Shown here one piece after another: positions 6,581 through 13,501 of a DNA stretch of 13,501 bases. The stretch's first letter is position 1. Every line of letters starts with the position of its first letter. The translations under genes and the position numbers were made by a program. The stretch is taken from positions 1-13,501 of the forward strand of contig JAGORY010000030.1 of assembly GCA_018062585.1 (NCBI GenBank). Direction: 5' to 3'. The stretch comes from Candidatus Peribacteraceae bacterium. GTDB lineage: Bacteria > Patescibacteriota > Gracilibacteria > Peribacterales > Peribacteraceae. Below the pieces are notes generated by a model. That model ran no database searches. It saw nothing but the letters and a program-made list of their open reading frames with translations, and was not told where the DNA came from.

Positions 6581-6670
6581 GTAGAGACGACCCGCTGGGG
6601 CGTCTCGGGGGCTCGGGGTGCCAGAGAGACGGTGGGGCGTCTGGGAGACGTGCGCACCGCACGTCTCTAC
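6581..6670. repeat. 90-bp palindromic element with three internal hairpins (REP/MITE-like)
   Basis: The element is bounded by perfect 9-bp terminal inverted repeats, GTAGAGACG (6581-6589) and CGTCTCTAC (6662-6670). Inside are three hairpins: GAGACG/CGTCTC around CCC-GCT-GGG (6584-6606), AGACG/CGTCT (6627-6642), and a perfect 10-bp stem GAGACGTGCG-CAC-CGCACGTCTC (6645-6667). All stems share the core GAGACG. It sits between the divergent lipoprotein gene and glmS and encodes nothing recognisable. The nested design fits a non-autonomous palindromic repeat; no flanking target duplication is evident. Confidence 0.75.
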
Positions 6671-6682
6671 AACGAACGATTA

Positions 6683-6691
6683 TGGTATCAT
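6683..6691 (+). promoter_or_regulatory. Putative extended -10 promoter of glmS
   Basis: TGGTATCAT matches the extended -10 pattern TGnTATAAT with one mismatch. It lies directly after the palindromic element and about 41 nt upstream of the glmS ATG, predicting a leader of roughly 35 nt. No good -35 is visible, which an extended -10 promoter can tolerate. Confidence 0.45.
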
Positions 6692-6731
6692 GACTGCGGC
6701 TTTCCTCCGATTGCCCTTTTCACCTTCTCTC

Positions 6732-8507
6732 ATGTGCGGAATCTTCGGATACATCGGGCCGAGAAATGACGCGGGGTCCATCGTCATCAAAGGACTCAAA
6801 AACTTGGAGTACCGCGGATATGACTCGTGGGGTGTTGCTCTTCGTAAGGACGATGGCTCACTTCGGATCGGCAAGGACATCGGCAAGATCGGCGCGGTGA
6901 AGCCCGAGGATTATGCCGACACGTCGAGTCTCGCTATCGCACACTCGCGCTGGGCGACACACGGCGGCGTCACGAAGGAGAACGCACATCCGCACACGAG
7001 CTGTGATGACCGCATCGCTGTCGTTCATAACGGCATCATCGAGAACTACGTCGAACTCCGCGCAGAGCTGAAAGCCAAAGGCCATGTCTTCACATCAGAA
7101 ACCGATACCGAGATCATTCCTCATCTTATCGAAGAACTTCTGAAGTCAGGAATGCCGCTTGTGGACGCCGTTCGTGCGGCATGCCTCCGTTTCACGGGAC
7201 GCTACGCCGTGCTCGTCATGGATAAGGAATCCAAAGGACTTGTCGCTGCGCGCACTGGCTCCCCTCTCATCATCGGCGTCGGCGAGAAAGAATACTTCGT
7301 CGCCTCCGACATTCCGGCTTTTTTGGAACACACGCGCACGGTTCGCTACTTGGACGACGGCGAAATGGTCGTCATCGAAAACGGCGCGATCACATTTTTT
7401 GATATCGCATCCGGATCCGAGAGGACGAAGCGCGATGTCCTTATCGACTGGGAAGTGAAGGACGCCGAGAAAGGAGAATACGAGCACTACATGATGAAAG
7501 AGATCATGGATCAGAAAGAAAGCATCCGCCGCGCGATCCATCAGGACGAGAAAGAAATCATGGAAGTCGCCAAGGCCATTGAGACGTGCCTCGGCTGCAT
7601 CCTCACCGCCTGTGGTACCGCGGGCAAAGTCTGTATGGCTGCTGACTACTTCTTCTCGGTCGTCGCCAAGCGCCATGTGAACTTCACGCCTGCGAGCGAG
7701 TTCCCGATCTTCCATCACTTCCTGAAGCCAGAAAGCCTCATCATCGTCGTTTCCCAGAGCGGCGAAACCGCGGACGTGCTGGAAGCCATGAAAGTCGCGA
7801 AGGCCGCAGGGTCTAAAGTGCTCGCAATCGTGAACACCGAGGGCTCGAGTATCGCCCGAGCCGCCGACTACACACTGCTCATCAACGCAGGTCCCGAGAA
7901 AGCGGTGGCCTCGACGAAGGCCGCAACCGGACAGATGGCGGTGCTACTTCTCATCGCGCACGCCGTCGCGGGCAAACTGAACGCCGGACGTTTGCTGCTG
8001 CAGGAAACTGGGGGGCAGATCAACGACATGTTGAACCCGAGGTACGTGCAGCACGTGCAGAACGTCGCCGATGCGATCCACACCCACGACAACATGTACA
8101 TCATCGGCAAGGGCTGGAACTATCCGATGGCGATGGAAGCTGCGATCAAGATCCAGGAAGTGAGCTACATCCACGCCGAAGGATTTGCTGCGGGCGAACT
8201 GAAGCACGGACCGATCGCGCTCATCGAAAAAGGCACCCCGTGCGTCGCACTCATGGGCAACGACGAATTCACGAACGATATGCTGAGTAATATCTCGGAG
8301 CTCAAAGCGCGTGGCGCTCTCATCATCGGCATTGCCCCCAAGAAGCACGAAGCTTTCGACCACTGGATCAAGGTGCCGGACGCAGGCGCCGCTCAGCCGA
8401 TCGCGAATATCATCCCGATCCAGATTTTGGCTTACTTACTGGCACTGAAGAGGGGTAGGGATCCGGATATGCCGAGGAATCTGGCGAAGAGCGTGACGGT
8501 GAAGTAA
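6732..8507 (+). CDS. glmS: Glutamine--fructose-6-phosphate aminotransferase (isomerizing)
   Basis: Converts fructose-6-phosphate and glutamine to glucosamine-6-phosphate and glutamate, the entry step to UDP-GlcNAc and cell-wall precursors. The true start is ATG 6732, because the glutaminase nucleophile Cys must follow Met directly (MCGIFGYIG); an open frame extends upstream to 6618, but that part is not family-like and lies in the repeat element. The protein has 591 residues (E. coli about 609). The glutaminase domain (1 to about 215) shows LEYRGYDSWG, HSRWATHGG, VVHNGIIENY and ETDTEII. SIS domain 1 (about 285-410) carries SQSGETADV and AVASTKAATGQ. SIS domain 2 (about 450-580) carries YIHAEGFAAGELKHGP. 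The C-terminal PRNLAKSVTVK is diagnostic. There is no Shine-Dalgarno (CACCTTCTCTC before ATG) and no room for a glmS ribozyme. The orphan gene starts 13 nt downstream. Confidence 0.97.
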   Translation: MCGIFGYIGPRNDAGSIVIKGLKNLEYRGYDSWGVALRKDDGSLRIGKDIGKIGAVKPEDYADTSSLAIAHSRWATHGGVTKENAHPHTSCDDRIAVVHNGIIENYVELRAELKAKGHVFTSETDTEIIPHLIEELLKSGMPLVDAVRAACLRFTGRYAVLVMDKESKGLVAARTGSPLIIGVGEKEYFVASDIPAFLEHTRTVRYLDDGEMVVIENGAITFFDIASGSERTKRDVLIDWEVKDAEKGEYEHYMMKEIMDQKESIRRAIHQDEKEIMEVAKAIETCLGCILTACGTAGKVCMAADYFFSVVAKRHVNFTPASEFPIFHHFLKPESLIIVVSQSGETADVLEAMKVAKAAGSKVLAIVNTEGSSIARAADYTLLINAGPEKAVASTKAATGQMAVLLLIAHAVAGKLNAGRLLLQETGGQINDMLNPRYVQHVQNVADAIHTHDNMYIIGKGWNYPMAMEAAIKIQEVSYIHAEGFAAGELKHGPIALIEKGTPCVALMGNDEFTNDMLSNISELKARGALIIGIAPKKHEAFDHWIKVPDAGAAQPIANIIPIQILAYLLALKRGRDPDMPRNLAKSVTVK

Positions 8508-8520
8508 TTTCCGCTTTTCT

Positions 8521-8910
8521 ATGTCTATCATTGAGACAATTGAACAGTGGCACAAAGAAGGTTTATTGGATGAAATATCCACCGAGTTTTTTGCAGTTGC
8601 ATCAGAAATCCCTGTACCAAGTGAAGTGAACGAAACGAGGAGATTGACTCGCGAACAAATCCAATTTTGTTTTGAGCATCTTTTTCCAGTTGTCGCTCGA
8701 GGTTGCCATATACATGACTCTCTCTTAACTGTAGACGTGGTAGTCGAGTCAATTCGGGATATTATGCGCAGTGAATCTTTTGAAGAACTCTTATGCGATA
8801 TTGCTCATCTGCAAGTTTCTTCAGAAGATGACATTGCTGGGGATCTCTTCAGATCAATCGATAACAGGATATGGCTGAAGAGTGAAGGAGAAAGAGGAGA
8901 GCCAAATTGA
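8521..8910 (+). CDS. Small orphan protein, AT-richer than its neighbours
   Basis: A 129-residue acidic protein I do not recognise. It is mostly predicted helical: an N-terminal helix MSIIETIEQWHKEGLL, a middle LTREQIQFCFEHLFPVVARG, then SLLTVDVVVESIRDIMRSES and a C-terminal acidic helix region ending IDNRIWLKSEGERGEPN. There is no signal peptide, membrane segment or catalytic motif, so a cytoplasmic location is likely. It starts 13 nt after the glmS stop and probably shares its transcript. By hand count its first 180 nt are about 41% GC, well below glmS (about 65% in a sampled 60-nt stretch), and it uses A/T-ending codons, suggesting later acquisition. It could be a small immunity or antitoxin-like protein, but nothing in the sequence proves this. 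No Shine-Dalgarno (CGCTTTTCT before ATG). Confidence 0.7.
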   Translation: MSIIETIEQWHKEGLLDEISTEFFAVASEIPVPSEVNETRRLTREQIQFCFEHLFPVVARGCHIHDSLLTVDVVVESIRDIMRSESFEELLCDIAHLQVSSEDDIAGDLFRSIDNRIWLKSEGERGEPN

Positions 8911-8934
8911 AAGCTCCTTGGCAGGAATGCGATT

Positions 8935-11478
8935 CTACTTCTCATCCGGCGGAATCCCGTAGTACTCAAACAGGAACTGTGCGATGTCCTTAAACAGCGG
9001 AGCTGCGGACTTGGAGCCGAAGTCGTCTTTTTTGGGTCGGTCGAGCTTCACGAGGATCACGAACCGGGGCCTATCGACTGGGGCGTAGCCGGCGTACGAC
9101 GCGACCGTGGAACCGGTGCCGGATTCATATTTTCCGCCCGGACCGGCGATCTGTGACGTTCCGGTTTTTCCGGCGATGCGGTGACCGTTCACTTTTCCTG
9201 CCTTCGCGAAACCAAACTCCGCAGAGTATGTGAGCATTGCGGTGATCGTCGCTGCGGTCTCGGGTTTGATGACCTGTCCCACGACCGTCGGCTGACGCTT
9301 GTCGATCGTGCCATCAGCGTGCTCGATTTGATCCACGATCGTCGGGCGCATGAGTTTGCCGCCGTTCGCTAGCGCGGTGTACGCGGTTGCCATTTGCAGC
9401 GGCGTCGAGGTGATTCCCTGTCCGAAGGACATCGTCATCGTGAGAGCTGAGCTCCACTCCCTCCACGACTTGAGGTCGCCTGGGAGCTCGTTATCGAGTT
9501 CTATGCCCGTGATGCGACCGAAACCAAACTGATCAAGCGCTGAACTAAAGAGTTTGCGGCCGAGTTTTTGGCCAACTGCTGTCATACATGTGTTGATGGA
9601 AAAATCGATACAGTCGACCATCGTCACTTGGCCGTAGTATGTGTTCAAGGCGTTTTTGATCGTAAAGACGTCCACTTTCACGGCACCGGTGTCGTTGTAG
9701 ATGTCGAGTGGTGACACCTCGCCCTGATCAATCGCGATCGCCATCACGATTGGTTTCATGACCGAGCCCGGTTCGTAGACTTCTTGCACGTTGCGATTCA
9801 CGTACGAACCGACGCCGATGTTATTTTTGTATTTGAGCCACACACCTTTGCGGTCGGTCGGGAAAACTTCACGCCGGTTGTTATCGCCGAGGTACAGGAA
9901 ATAACGGCTGATGCTTGGTAAGTCGTAGAGCTGCTCGAGTTCTTTGATCTTGTCCTGAATCTCCGCGCTGAGCCTCGTGCGGCCGTTGGGCTCGATGTCC
10001 GGAAGATACGCCTTCACGACGCGTGCGTTCGTTTGGGGATTGTAGACTTCGACGACGATCTGCTTCTCGCGGTCTGGGTCCACGATGGTTGGTTCTTTTT
10101 CGTACACGGCGGCGTACGAGTTATTGTCAAAGAGCGGCGCGTTTGCCATAGCGAGAATACGACCGGTGTAGGGATCGATGATGATGACCTGCCCAGATTC
10201 GGCGTCGATCTTCCGTACCATCTCATCGAGCAGCTCTTCCACCCGCGACTGGACGAAGCGGTCGATCGTGAGTGTGATCGTGGACCCGTCACGGGGATCG
10301 ATAAATTTCTGATCGTTCGAGATGATCTGGCCACCGAACGGATCGCTGACGGATGCGATCAAACCTTCCTGACCGCGGAGTACTGCGTCGTACGTGCGTT
10401 CGACACCGTACTGGGGCTCGGAGATCGTGTTGATGAATCCGATGACGTGCGATGCGATGCGCGTGTCCGGATAGAAGCGCCAGTGTTGTGGGATCAAGGC
10501 TACTGCGCGAAATGGATCGTAGGCTTGGGCAGCTTTCTTGCCGTTGGGATCAGCTGCCGCCTTGGCTGCTGCCTCCTCGGCGTGTCTGAGCTTGAGCTCG
10601 CGGACTTGGCGTGAGAGCTCGGGCGGAAGTCTTCCCATGACCGGTACGTACCGCAGTGGACGCTGGATCATGCGGGTCCTGAGGACACTTGGATCTTGCT
10701 GCAGAACCGGTGACAGCTGCCGCGATATTTCGCTGATCGCGTCTTGGTCGACGAGATCTGGATTGGCGTACACCAGTTTCTGATCTTGATTCACGTAGAT
10801 GCCGGGAATATTCATCCTGATTGTGTCAGCGACCTGTTTCTTATTGGCGCTGTAGAGAAGCGGCACGAACGTCACGGACTGCCTACGAATACGATCTTCG
10901 ATGTAGCGTGCGAAGAGTCGTTTCACTTCGGTGAGATCCGGAAGCGGATTGAGAGAACCGTCGGCACCCATGAGCGCTCCCGTCTGGATCGCGATCGTGT
11001 AGCCTGAGCCGAAGCCGCTCTCGACGATTCTCACTTTGGCGAGAGGATCGAACGCCGGTCGGTAGAACTGGATGAGTTCGTTCGGACAAGCGGTAGTTCC
11101 TTTCCTACACGCCGTATCGAACTCCGGTGTGACCAAAATATCGGCAAGCTCATCCGAGATCGTCGCGTGATCTCCAGGGATAATGAGCGGGTCAAGGTAG
11201 AGAAGATCAAGAGTCGTATTTGTCGCGAGGATGCTCGTCTCACCGGTCTTGCTGTTGCGGCTCATGATTTCGCCACGTTTGGCGGACAGGACAACACCGC
11301 CATACTGCTGTTCTTGGGCTCTGCGGCTGTATTCCGCACCGTTGACGACTTGCAGTTCGATGAGGCGTCCGACGATGATCAGGCACACAAAGATGAGAAT
11401 CCCGTGGAGTACGAAGATACGGTACTCAAACGAGCGACGTTTCTGGGTTTCCGATAATGAACCGTTCCGCGAATGCAC
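8935..11478 (-). CDS. ftsI: Class B penicillin-binding protein, FtsI/PbpB-type transpeptidase
   Basis: An 847-residue bitopic membrane protein that cross-links peptidoglycan outside the cell. After a short basic cytoplasmic tail comes one membrane segment (FVLHGILIFVCLIIVGRL, about 23-42), then the PBP dimer/pedestal domain (RRAQEQQYGGVVLSAKRGEI to WRFYPDTRIASHVIGFI and YGVERTYDAVLRGQEG). The transpeptidase domain has all three catalytic motifs: SVMK (Ser572, Lys575), SIN (Ser627, Asn629) and KTG (771-773). FGFGRITGIEL and GQGITSTPLQMATAYTALANGG favour FtsI/SpoVD over elongation PBP2, but that assignment is moderate. There is no PASTA domain. It is much longer than E. coli FtsI (588): about 90 extra residues lie between NAPLFDNN (near 450) and EPGS (569-572), and the pedestal is also enlarged, with a Cys pair in ACRKGTTAC. 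Start is GTG 11478; no upstream in-frame start is present. It lies 58 nt after purA on the same strand, with no terminator between. Confidence 0.93.
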   Translation of the reverse strand: MHSRNGSLSETQKRRSFEYRIFVLHGILIFVCLIIVGRLIELQVVNGAEYSRRAQEQQYGGVVLSAKRGEIMSRNSKTGETSILATNTTLDLLYLDPLIIPGDHATISDELADILVTPEFDTACRKGTTACPNELIQFYRPAFDPLAKVRIVESGFGSGYTIAIQTGALMGADGSLNPLPDLTEVKRLFARYIEDRIRRQSVTFVPLLYSANKKQVADTIRMNIPGIYVNQDQKLVYANPDLVDQDAISEISRQLSPVLQQDPSVLRTRMIQRPLRYVPVMGRLPPELSRQVRELKLRHAEEAAAKAAADPNGKKAAQAYDPFRAVALIPQHWRFYPDTRIASHVIGFINTISEPQYGVERTYDAVLRGQEGLIASVSDPFGGQIISNDQKFIDPRDGSTITLTIDRFVQSRVEELLDEMVRKIDAESGQVIIIDPYTGRILAMANAPLFDNNSYAAVYEKEPTIVDPDREKQIVVEVYNPQTNARVVKAYLPDIEPNGRTRLSAEIQDKIKELEQLYDLPSISRYFLYLGDNNRREVFPTDRKGVWLKYKNNIGVGSYVNRNVQEVYEPGSVMKPIVMAIAIDQGEVSPLDIYNDTGAVKVDVFTIKNALNTYYGQVTMVDCIDFSINTCMTAVGQKLGRKLFSSALDQFGFGRITGIELDNELPGDLKSWREWSSALTMTMSFGQGITSTPLQMATAYTALANGGKLMRPTIVDQIEHADGTIDKRQPTVVGQVIKPETAATITAMLTYSAEFGFAKAGKVNGHRIAGKTGTSQIAGPGGKYESGTGSTVASYAGYAPVDRPRFVILVKLDRPKKDDFGSKSAAPLFKDIAQFLFEYYGIPPDEK

Positions 11479-11490
11479 GAGCGTAAGACT

Positions 11491-11496
11491 AGCATA
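11491..11496 (-). promoter_or_regulatory. Possible -10 element before the penicillin-binding protein gene
   Basis: The minus strand reads TATGCT in the context TATGCTAG, 12 nt upstream of GTG 11478; the same 8-mer precedes the lipoprotein gene. If used, the mRNA would be nearly leaderless (about 6 nt). No clear -35. Readthrough from purA is the alternative. Confidence 0.25.
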
Positions 11497-11536
11497 GGAC
11501 GAGGCTATTTTCTCTCGATGAAACCCTTAATTTTCT

Positions 11537-12784
11537 TTACCGTACGATGATGTCCTCTCTGGCTTGTCCTGTGCCGATGAGCCGCACCGGAACATTCGTA
11601 AACGTTTCGATAAATTCCACGTACTCGCGGGCTTCCTTCGGCAATTCTTTCCACTCGCGAATGCCTTTTGTAGATGTCTTCCAGCCTTTCATGCTGCGGT
11701 ATTCCACTGCTCCGGTCGGATCTTTGCGGATGCCTACGGGGATTTCTGCTTCTTCATCAAGAACGTCGAGCTTTGTGAGGTTGAAACACGAGAAACCGTT
11801 CACGAATGCGGCGTACATGACATCAGGCAGATGCAGCCAGCCACAGCGGCGTGGACGACCGGTGATGGAACCATACTCCCCTCCCCTTTCACGGAGTCTG
11901 TCGCCGATCTCACCTGGGTCTTCGGTCAGGAAATCTCCGGCGCCGACGCGTGTGCAGTAGGCCTTGATGACACCGATGCAGGATGCGAGTGACTTCGGTG
12001 GCATGCCGAGTCCCTGCAGCGCGCCTGCGGAGGTGGTGAAACTGCTGGTGACGTACGGATACGTCCCGTGGTCGAGATCAAGGAGTGTTGCCTGCGCGCC
12101 TTCGATGAGGACAGTCTTTTTTTCTTCGAGAAAGTGTTGCATGAGTTCTGGAAGCGACGGCACGACGCAGGGCAGTAAAAACCTACGAGCCTCCGCCAAA
12201 TTCTTGGTCTCCTGTTCCATATTCACCGTCACGCCGTACATCGCTTTCACATCCTTTGCTCGTGACGTCAGTTCGGCGCTGAGATCGTCATTGAGGCGTT
12301 CCATGCGTACACCCGTGCGTGCGGCTTTATCCATATACGCCGGGCCGATGCCGCGCTTTGTGGTACCAATGCCTTTCGTGCGCCTCTCCTCCAGTACGCC
12401 GTCGATCTCTTTGTGGAAATCGAAGACGATGTGCGCGGCGGGAGAGATAAGAAGTCGATCCAGAATCGTGATACCAGCAACTTTGAGAATCTCGATTTCC
12501 TCAAGCAGTGTCGGCAGGTGGATCACCATGCCGGAACCGAGGACGACTGGCTTTCCCTCGTGCAAACAACCGGACGGAAGCAGGCGGAATACGTGTTTCT
12601 TGCCGCCGACGACGATGGTGTGTCCGGCATTCGCTCCGCCGCAGGCGCGGGCGAGAATATCGAAATGCGATCCCAGAATATCGGTCATCTTGCCTTTTCC
12701 TTCGTCTCCCCACTGCGCGCCGATGATGGCGGACACTTGGCCTAAGTCCTTCAGAAGCGTCTTCATGACGAGAGAATACCACAC
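11537..12784 (-). CDS. purA: Adenylosuccinate synthetase
   Basis: Catalyses IMP + aspartate + GTP to adenylosuccinate, the first step from IMP to AMP, in the cytoplasm. Family motifs are present in order: GAQWGDEGKGK (GTP loop), GGANAGHTI, KGIGTTKRGIGPAYMDKAARTG, VLIEGAQATLLDLDHGTYPYVTSS, CTRVGAGDFLTE and GRPRRCGWLHL. Length is 415 residues from GTG 12784, or 409 from ATG 12766; the family is usually about 430, so no domain is missing. The GTG directly abuts the prmC stop and has AGGAG 8 nt upstream (12797-12793), the only well-placed Shine-Dalgarno in the window, so it is listed; ATG 12766 is a credible alternative because other genes here do without one. It is tightly coupled to prmC and followed by the penicillin-binding protein gene. 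Confidence 0.95.
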   Translation of the reverse strand: MWYSLVMKTLLKDLGQVSAIIGAQWGDEGKGKMTDILGSHFDILARACGGANAGHTIVVGGKKHVFRLLPSGCLHEGKPVVLGSGMVIHLPTLLEEIEILKVAGITILDRLLISPAAHIVFDFHKEIDGVLEERRTKGIGTTKRGIGPAYMDKAARTGVRMERLNDDLSAELTSRAKDVKAMYGVTVNMEQETKNLAEARRFLLPCVVPSLPELMQHFLEEKKTVLIEGAQATLLDLDHGTYPYVTSSFTTSAGALQGLGMPPKSLASCIGVIKAYCTRVGAGDFLTEDPGEIGDRLRERGGEYGSITGRPRRCGWLHLPDVMYAAFVNGFSCFNLTKLDVLDEEAEIPVGIRKDPTGAVEYRSMKGWKTSTKGIREWKELPKEAREYVEFIETFTNVPVRLIGTGQAREDIIVR

Positions 12785-13501
12785 CTACATCACTCCTAGG
12801 AGCCTCTTTATGACCGCGGTCTGACCGGTCTCCAATTCGAGGCACACACCAAGGCAGGCTGGGTTCTCTGCTGCAGCACGCGCCAGAGCCGTGAGCACGT
12901 CCATGCCGAGTTTTCCGGCAAACAGCGCGATCGGTGGTTCGTAGTGTGCGACATCGCGCGGAAGCACCGTGCCATCCGCGATGTACGGAGGATTGCTGAC
13001 GATGACGAACGGCTGATGCATGGCGCTCACGAATGATGGTCCGTCGCCACACGCGGTTATAACCTGAGCAGACAGTTCAGCGAAATTTTCTCTCGCGATA
13101 TCGAGTGCTGCTTCGGACACGTCGACTGCAAGAATTTTTTCTTTTCGTCCCTCGAGCACGAGTGTCGCCGCGATGCAGCCACTGCCGGTGCCGACATCAA
13201 TCAGAATTTCCGGTTTCCCAGAGGCAAGCGGAACGCACAGTGCGCTGATACCTGAGTCGATTTCTTTTTCGATGAATCTCGGGTTGTCCAGAAAATCGAG
13301 CGCGCATGTCACGAGCTCTTCCGTCGCTGGCCTTGGAATAAGTACGTCAGTTGTGACAAAGAACATACGGCCGAAAAACTCTTTCTGCCCGGTGATGTAC
13401 GCAACCGGCTCCCCTCTTCCTCGGCGTTGCGCGAATGCTTCGAAGCGTTTCATATCCGCTTCGGTTACAGCGTCGTTATCGTGAGCCAGAAGCCATGATC
13501 G
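12785..13501 (-). CDS. prmC: Release factor glutamine methyltransferase (N-terminus beyond the window)
   Basis: PrmC (HemK) methylates the Gln of the GGQ motif in peptide-chain release factors, using S-adenosylmethionine. The frame is open to the right edge: 16 codons precede the internal Met at 13453, and they read as PrmC (SWLLAHDNDAVTEADMKRFE), so the start lies outside the window and that Met is not the start. Visible are the end of the helical N-terminal substrate-binding domain (RRGRGEPVAYITGQKEFFG, a family signature), LIPRPATEELV, the SAM-binding loop DVGTGSGCIAATL, and the catalytic NPPY in VSNPPYI. About 238 residues are present of a usual 280 or so. Its stop TAG abuts the purA GTG, so the two genes are co-transcribed. 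Confidence 0.93.
   Translation of the reverse strand, partial: RSWLLAHDNDAVTEADMKRFEAFAQRRGRGEPVAYITGQKEFFGRMFFVTTDVLIPRPATEELVTCALDFLDNPRFIEKEIDSGISALCVPLASGKPEILIDVGTGSGCIAATLVLEGRKEKILAVDVSEAALDIARENFAELSAQVITACGDGPSFVSAMHQPFVIVSNPPYIADGTVLPRDVAHYEPPIALFAGKLGMDVLTALARAAAENPACLGVCLELETGQTAVIKRLLGVM
12793..12797 (-). promoter_or_regulatory. Shine-Dalgarno-like AGGAG before the purA GTG
   Basis: AGGAG on the minus strand lies inside the last codons of prmC, 8 nt from the GTG at 12784. It decides between the GTG and the ATG six codons later. It may be coincidental, since CTA GGA GTG are also normal prmC codons. Confidence 0.4.

Noticed and set aside
6618..6731. N-terminal extension of glmS by 38 codons
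   Set aside because: The glutaminase needs Cys directly after the initiator Met; the extension lies in the palindromic element and has no family similarity.
6671..6731. glmS ribozyme or riboswitch in the glmS leader
   Set aside because: Only about 60 nt separate the repeat element from the ATG, and no ribozyme core-like pairing was seen.
8911..8934. Terminator between the convergent orphan and penicillin-binding protein genes
   Set aside because: Only a 4-5 bp stem (TCCT/AGGA) without a T-tract on either strand.
11964..12824. Plus-strand open frame of 286 codons over purA
   Set aside because: It is fully antisense to purA, which carries all family motifs; the Ser/Arg/Pro-rich translation looks like an artefact.
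1..13501. Alternative genetic code with TGA read as glycine (Gracilibacteria/Absconditabacteria)
   Set aside because: TGA ends ruvX, rpsT and the orphan gene at family-consistent positions, and no recognised gene has an internal TGA.

Overview
The window is bacterial and gene-dense, roughly mid-50s % GC, and almost all coding capacity is on the minus strand. Only glmS and a small unknown gene read on the plus strand. Eleven protein genes are supported and no rRNA, tRNA, CRISPR array or transposase was seen. TGA is used as a true stop (ruvX, rpsT, the small orphan gene), so the code is standard. Shine-Dalgarno sequences are nearly absent, spacers are short, and a sigma-region-4/HARE-type regulator is present. 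Together these fit a Patescibacteria/CPR-like genome with relatively high GC, for example a Peribacteria- or Peregrinibacteria-like lineage. That placement is an inference of low to moderate confidence.

Layout, left to right. (1) 1-2782, minus: a DUF2339-type polytopic membrane protein, followed 2 nt later by a secreted protein with a discoidin-like sandwich and thrombospondin type 3 calcium-binding repeats, cut by the window edge. (2) 2871-4206, minus: a regulator that fuses a sigma-70 region 4 domain to several winged-helix units including a HARE-HTH. It has its own -35/-10 promoter, a long leader with nested inverted repeats, and a clean intrinsic terminator. (3) 4203-4993, minus: rpsT (ribosomal protein S20) then ruvX (YqgF nuclease). 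The gap between them is almost entirely an inverted repeat built from GTGAAAA-type units. (4) 5013-6491, minus: an unrecognised lipoprotein. (5) 6492-6731: a divergent intergenic region holding a 90-bp palindromic element with three internal hairpins. (6) 6732-8910, plus: glmS and a small AT-richer orphan gene. (7) 8935-13501, minus: prmC (partial), purA and a class B penicillin-binding protein, in transcription order.

Functionally, glmS supplies glucosamine-6-phosphate for cell-wall precursors and the penicillin-binding protein cross-links the wall. rpsT and prmC serve translation (30S subunit; release factor methylation), purA makes AMP from IMP, and ruvX acts in rRNA maturation and/or Holliday junction processing. 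The least conventional parts are the sigma4/HARE regulator with its structured leader, the TSP3 protein paired with DUF2339, the two palindromic intergenic elements, and a roughly 90-residue excess next to the penicillin-binding protein active site.
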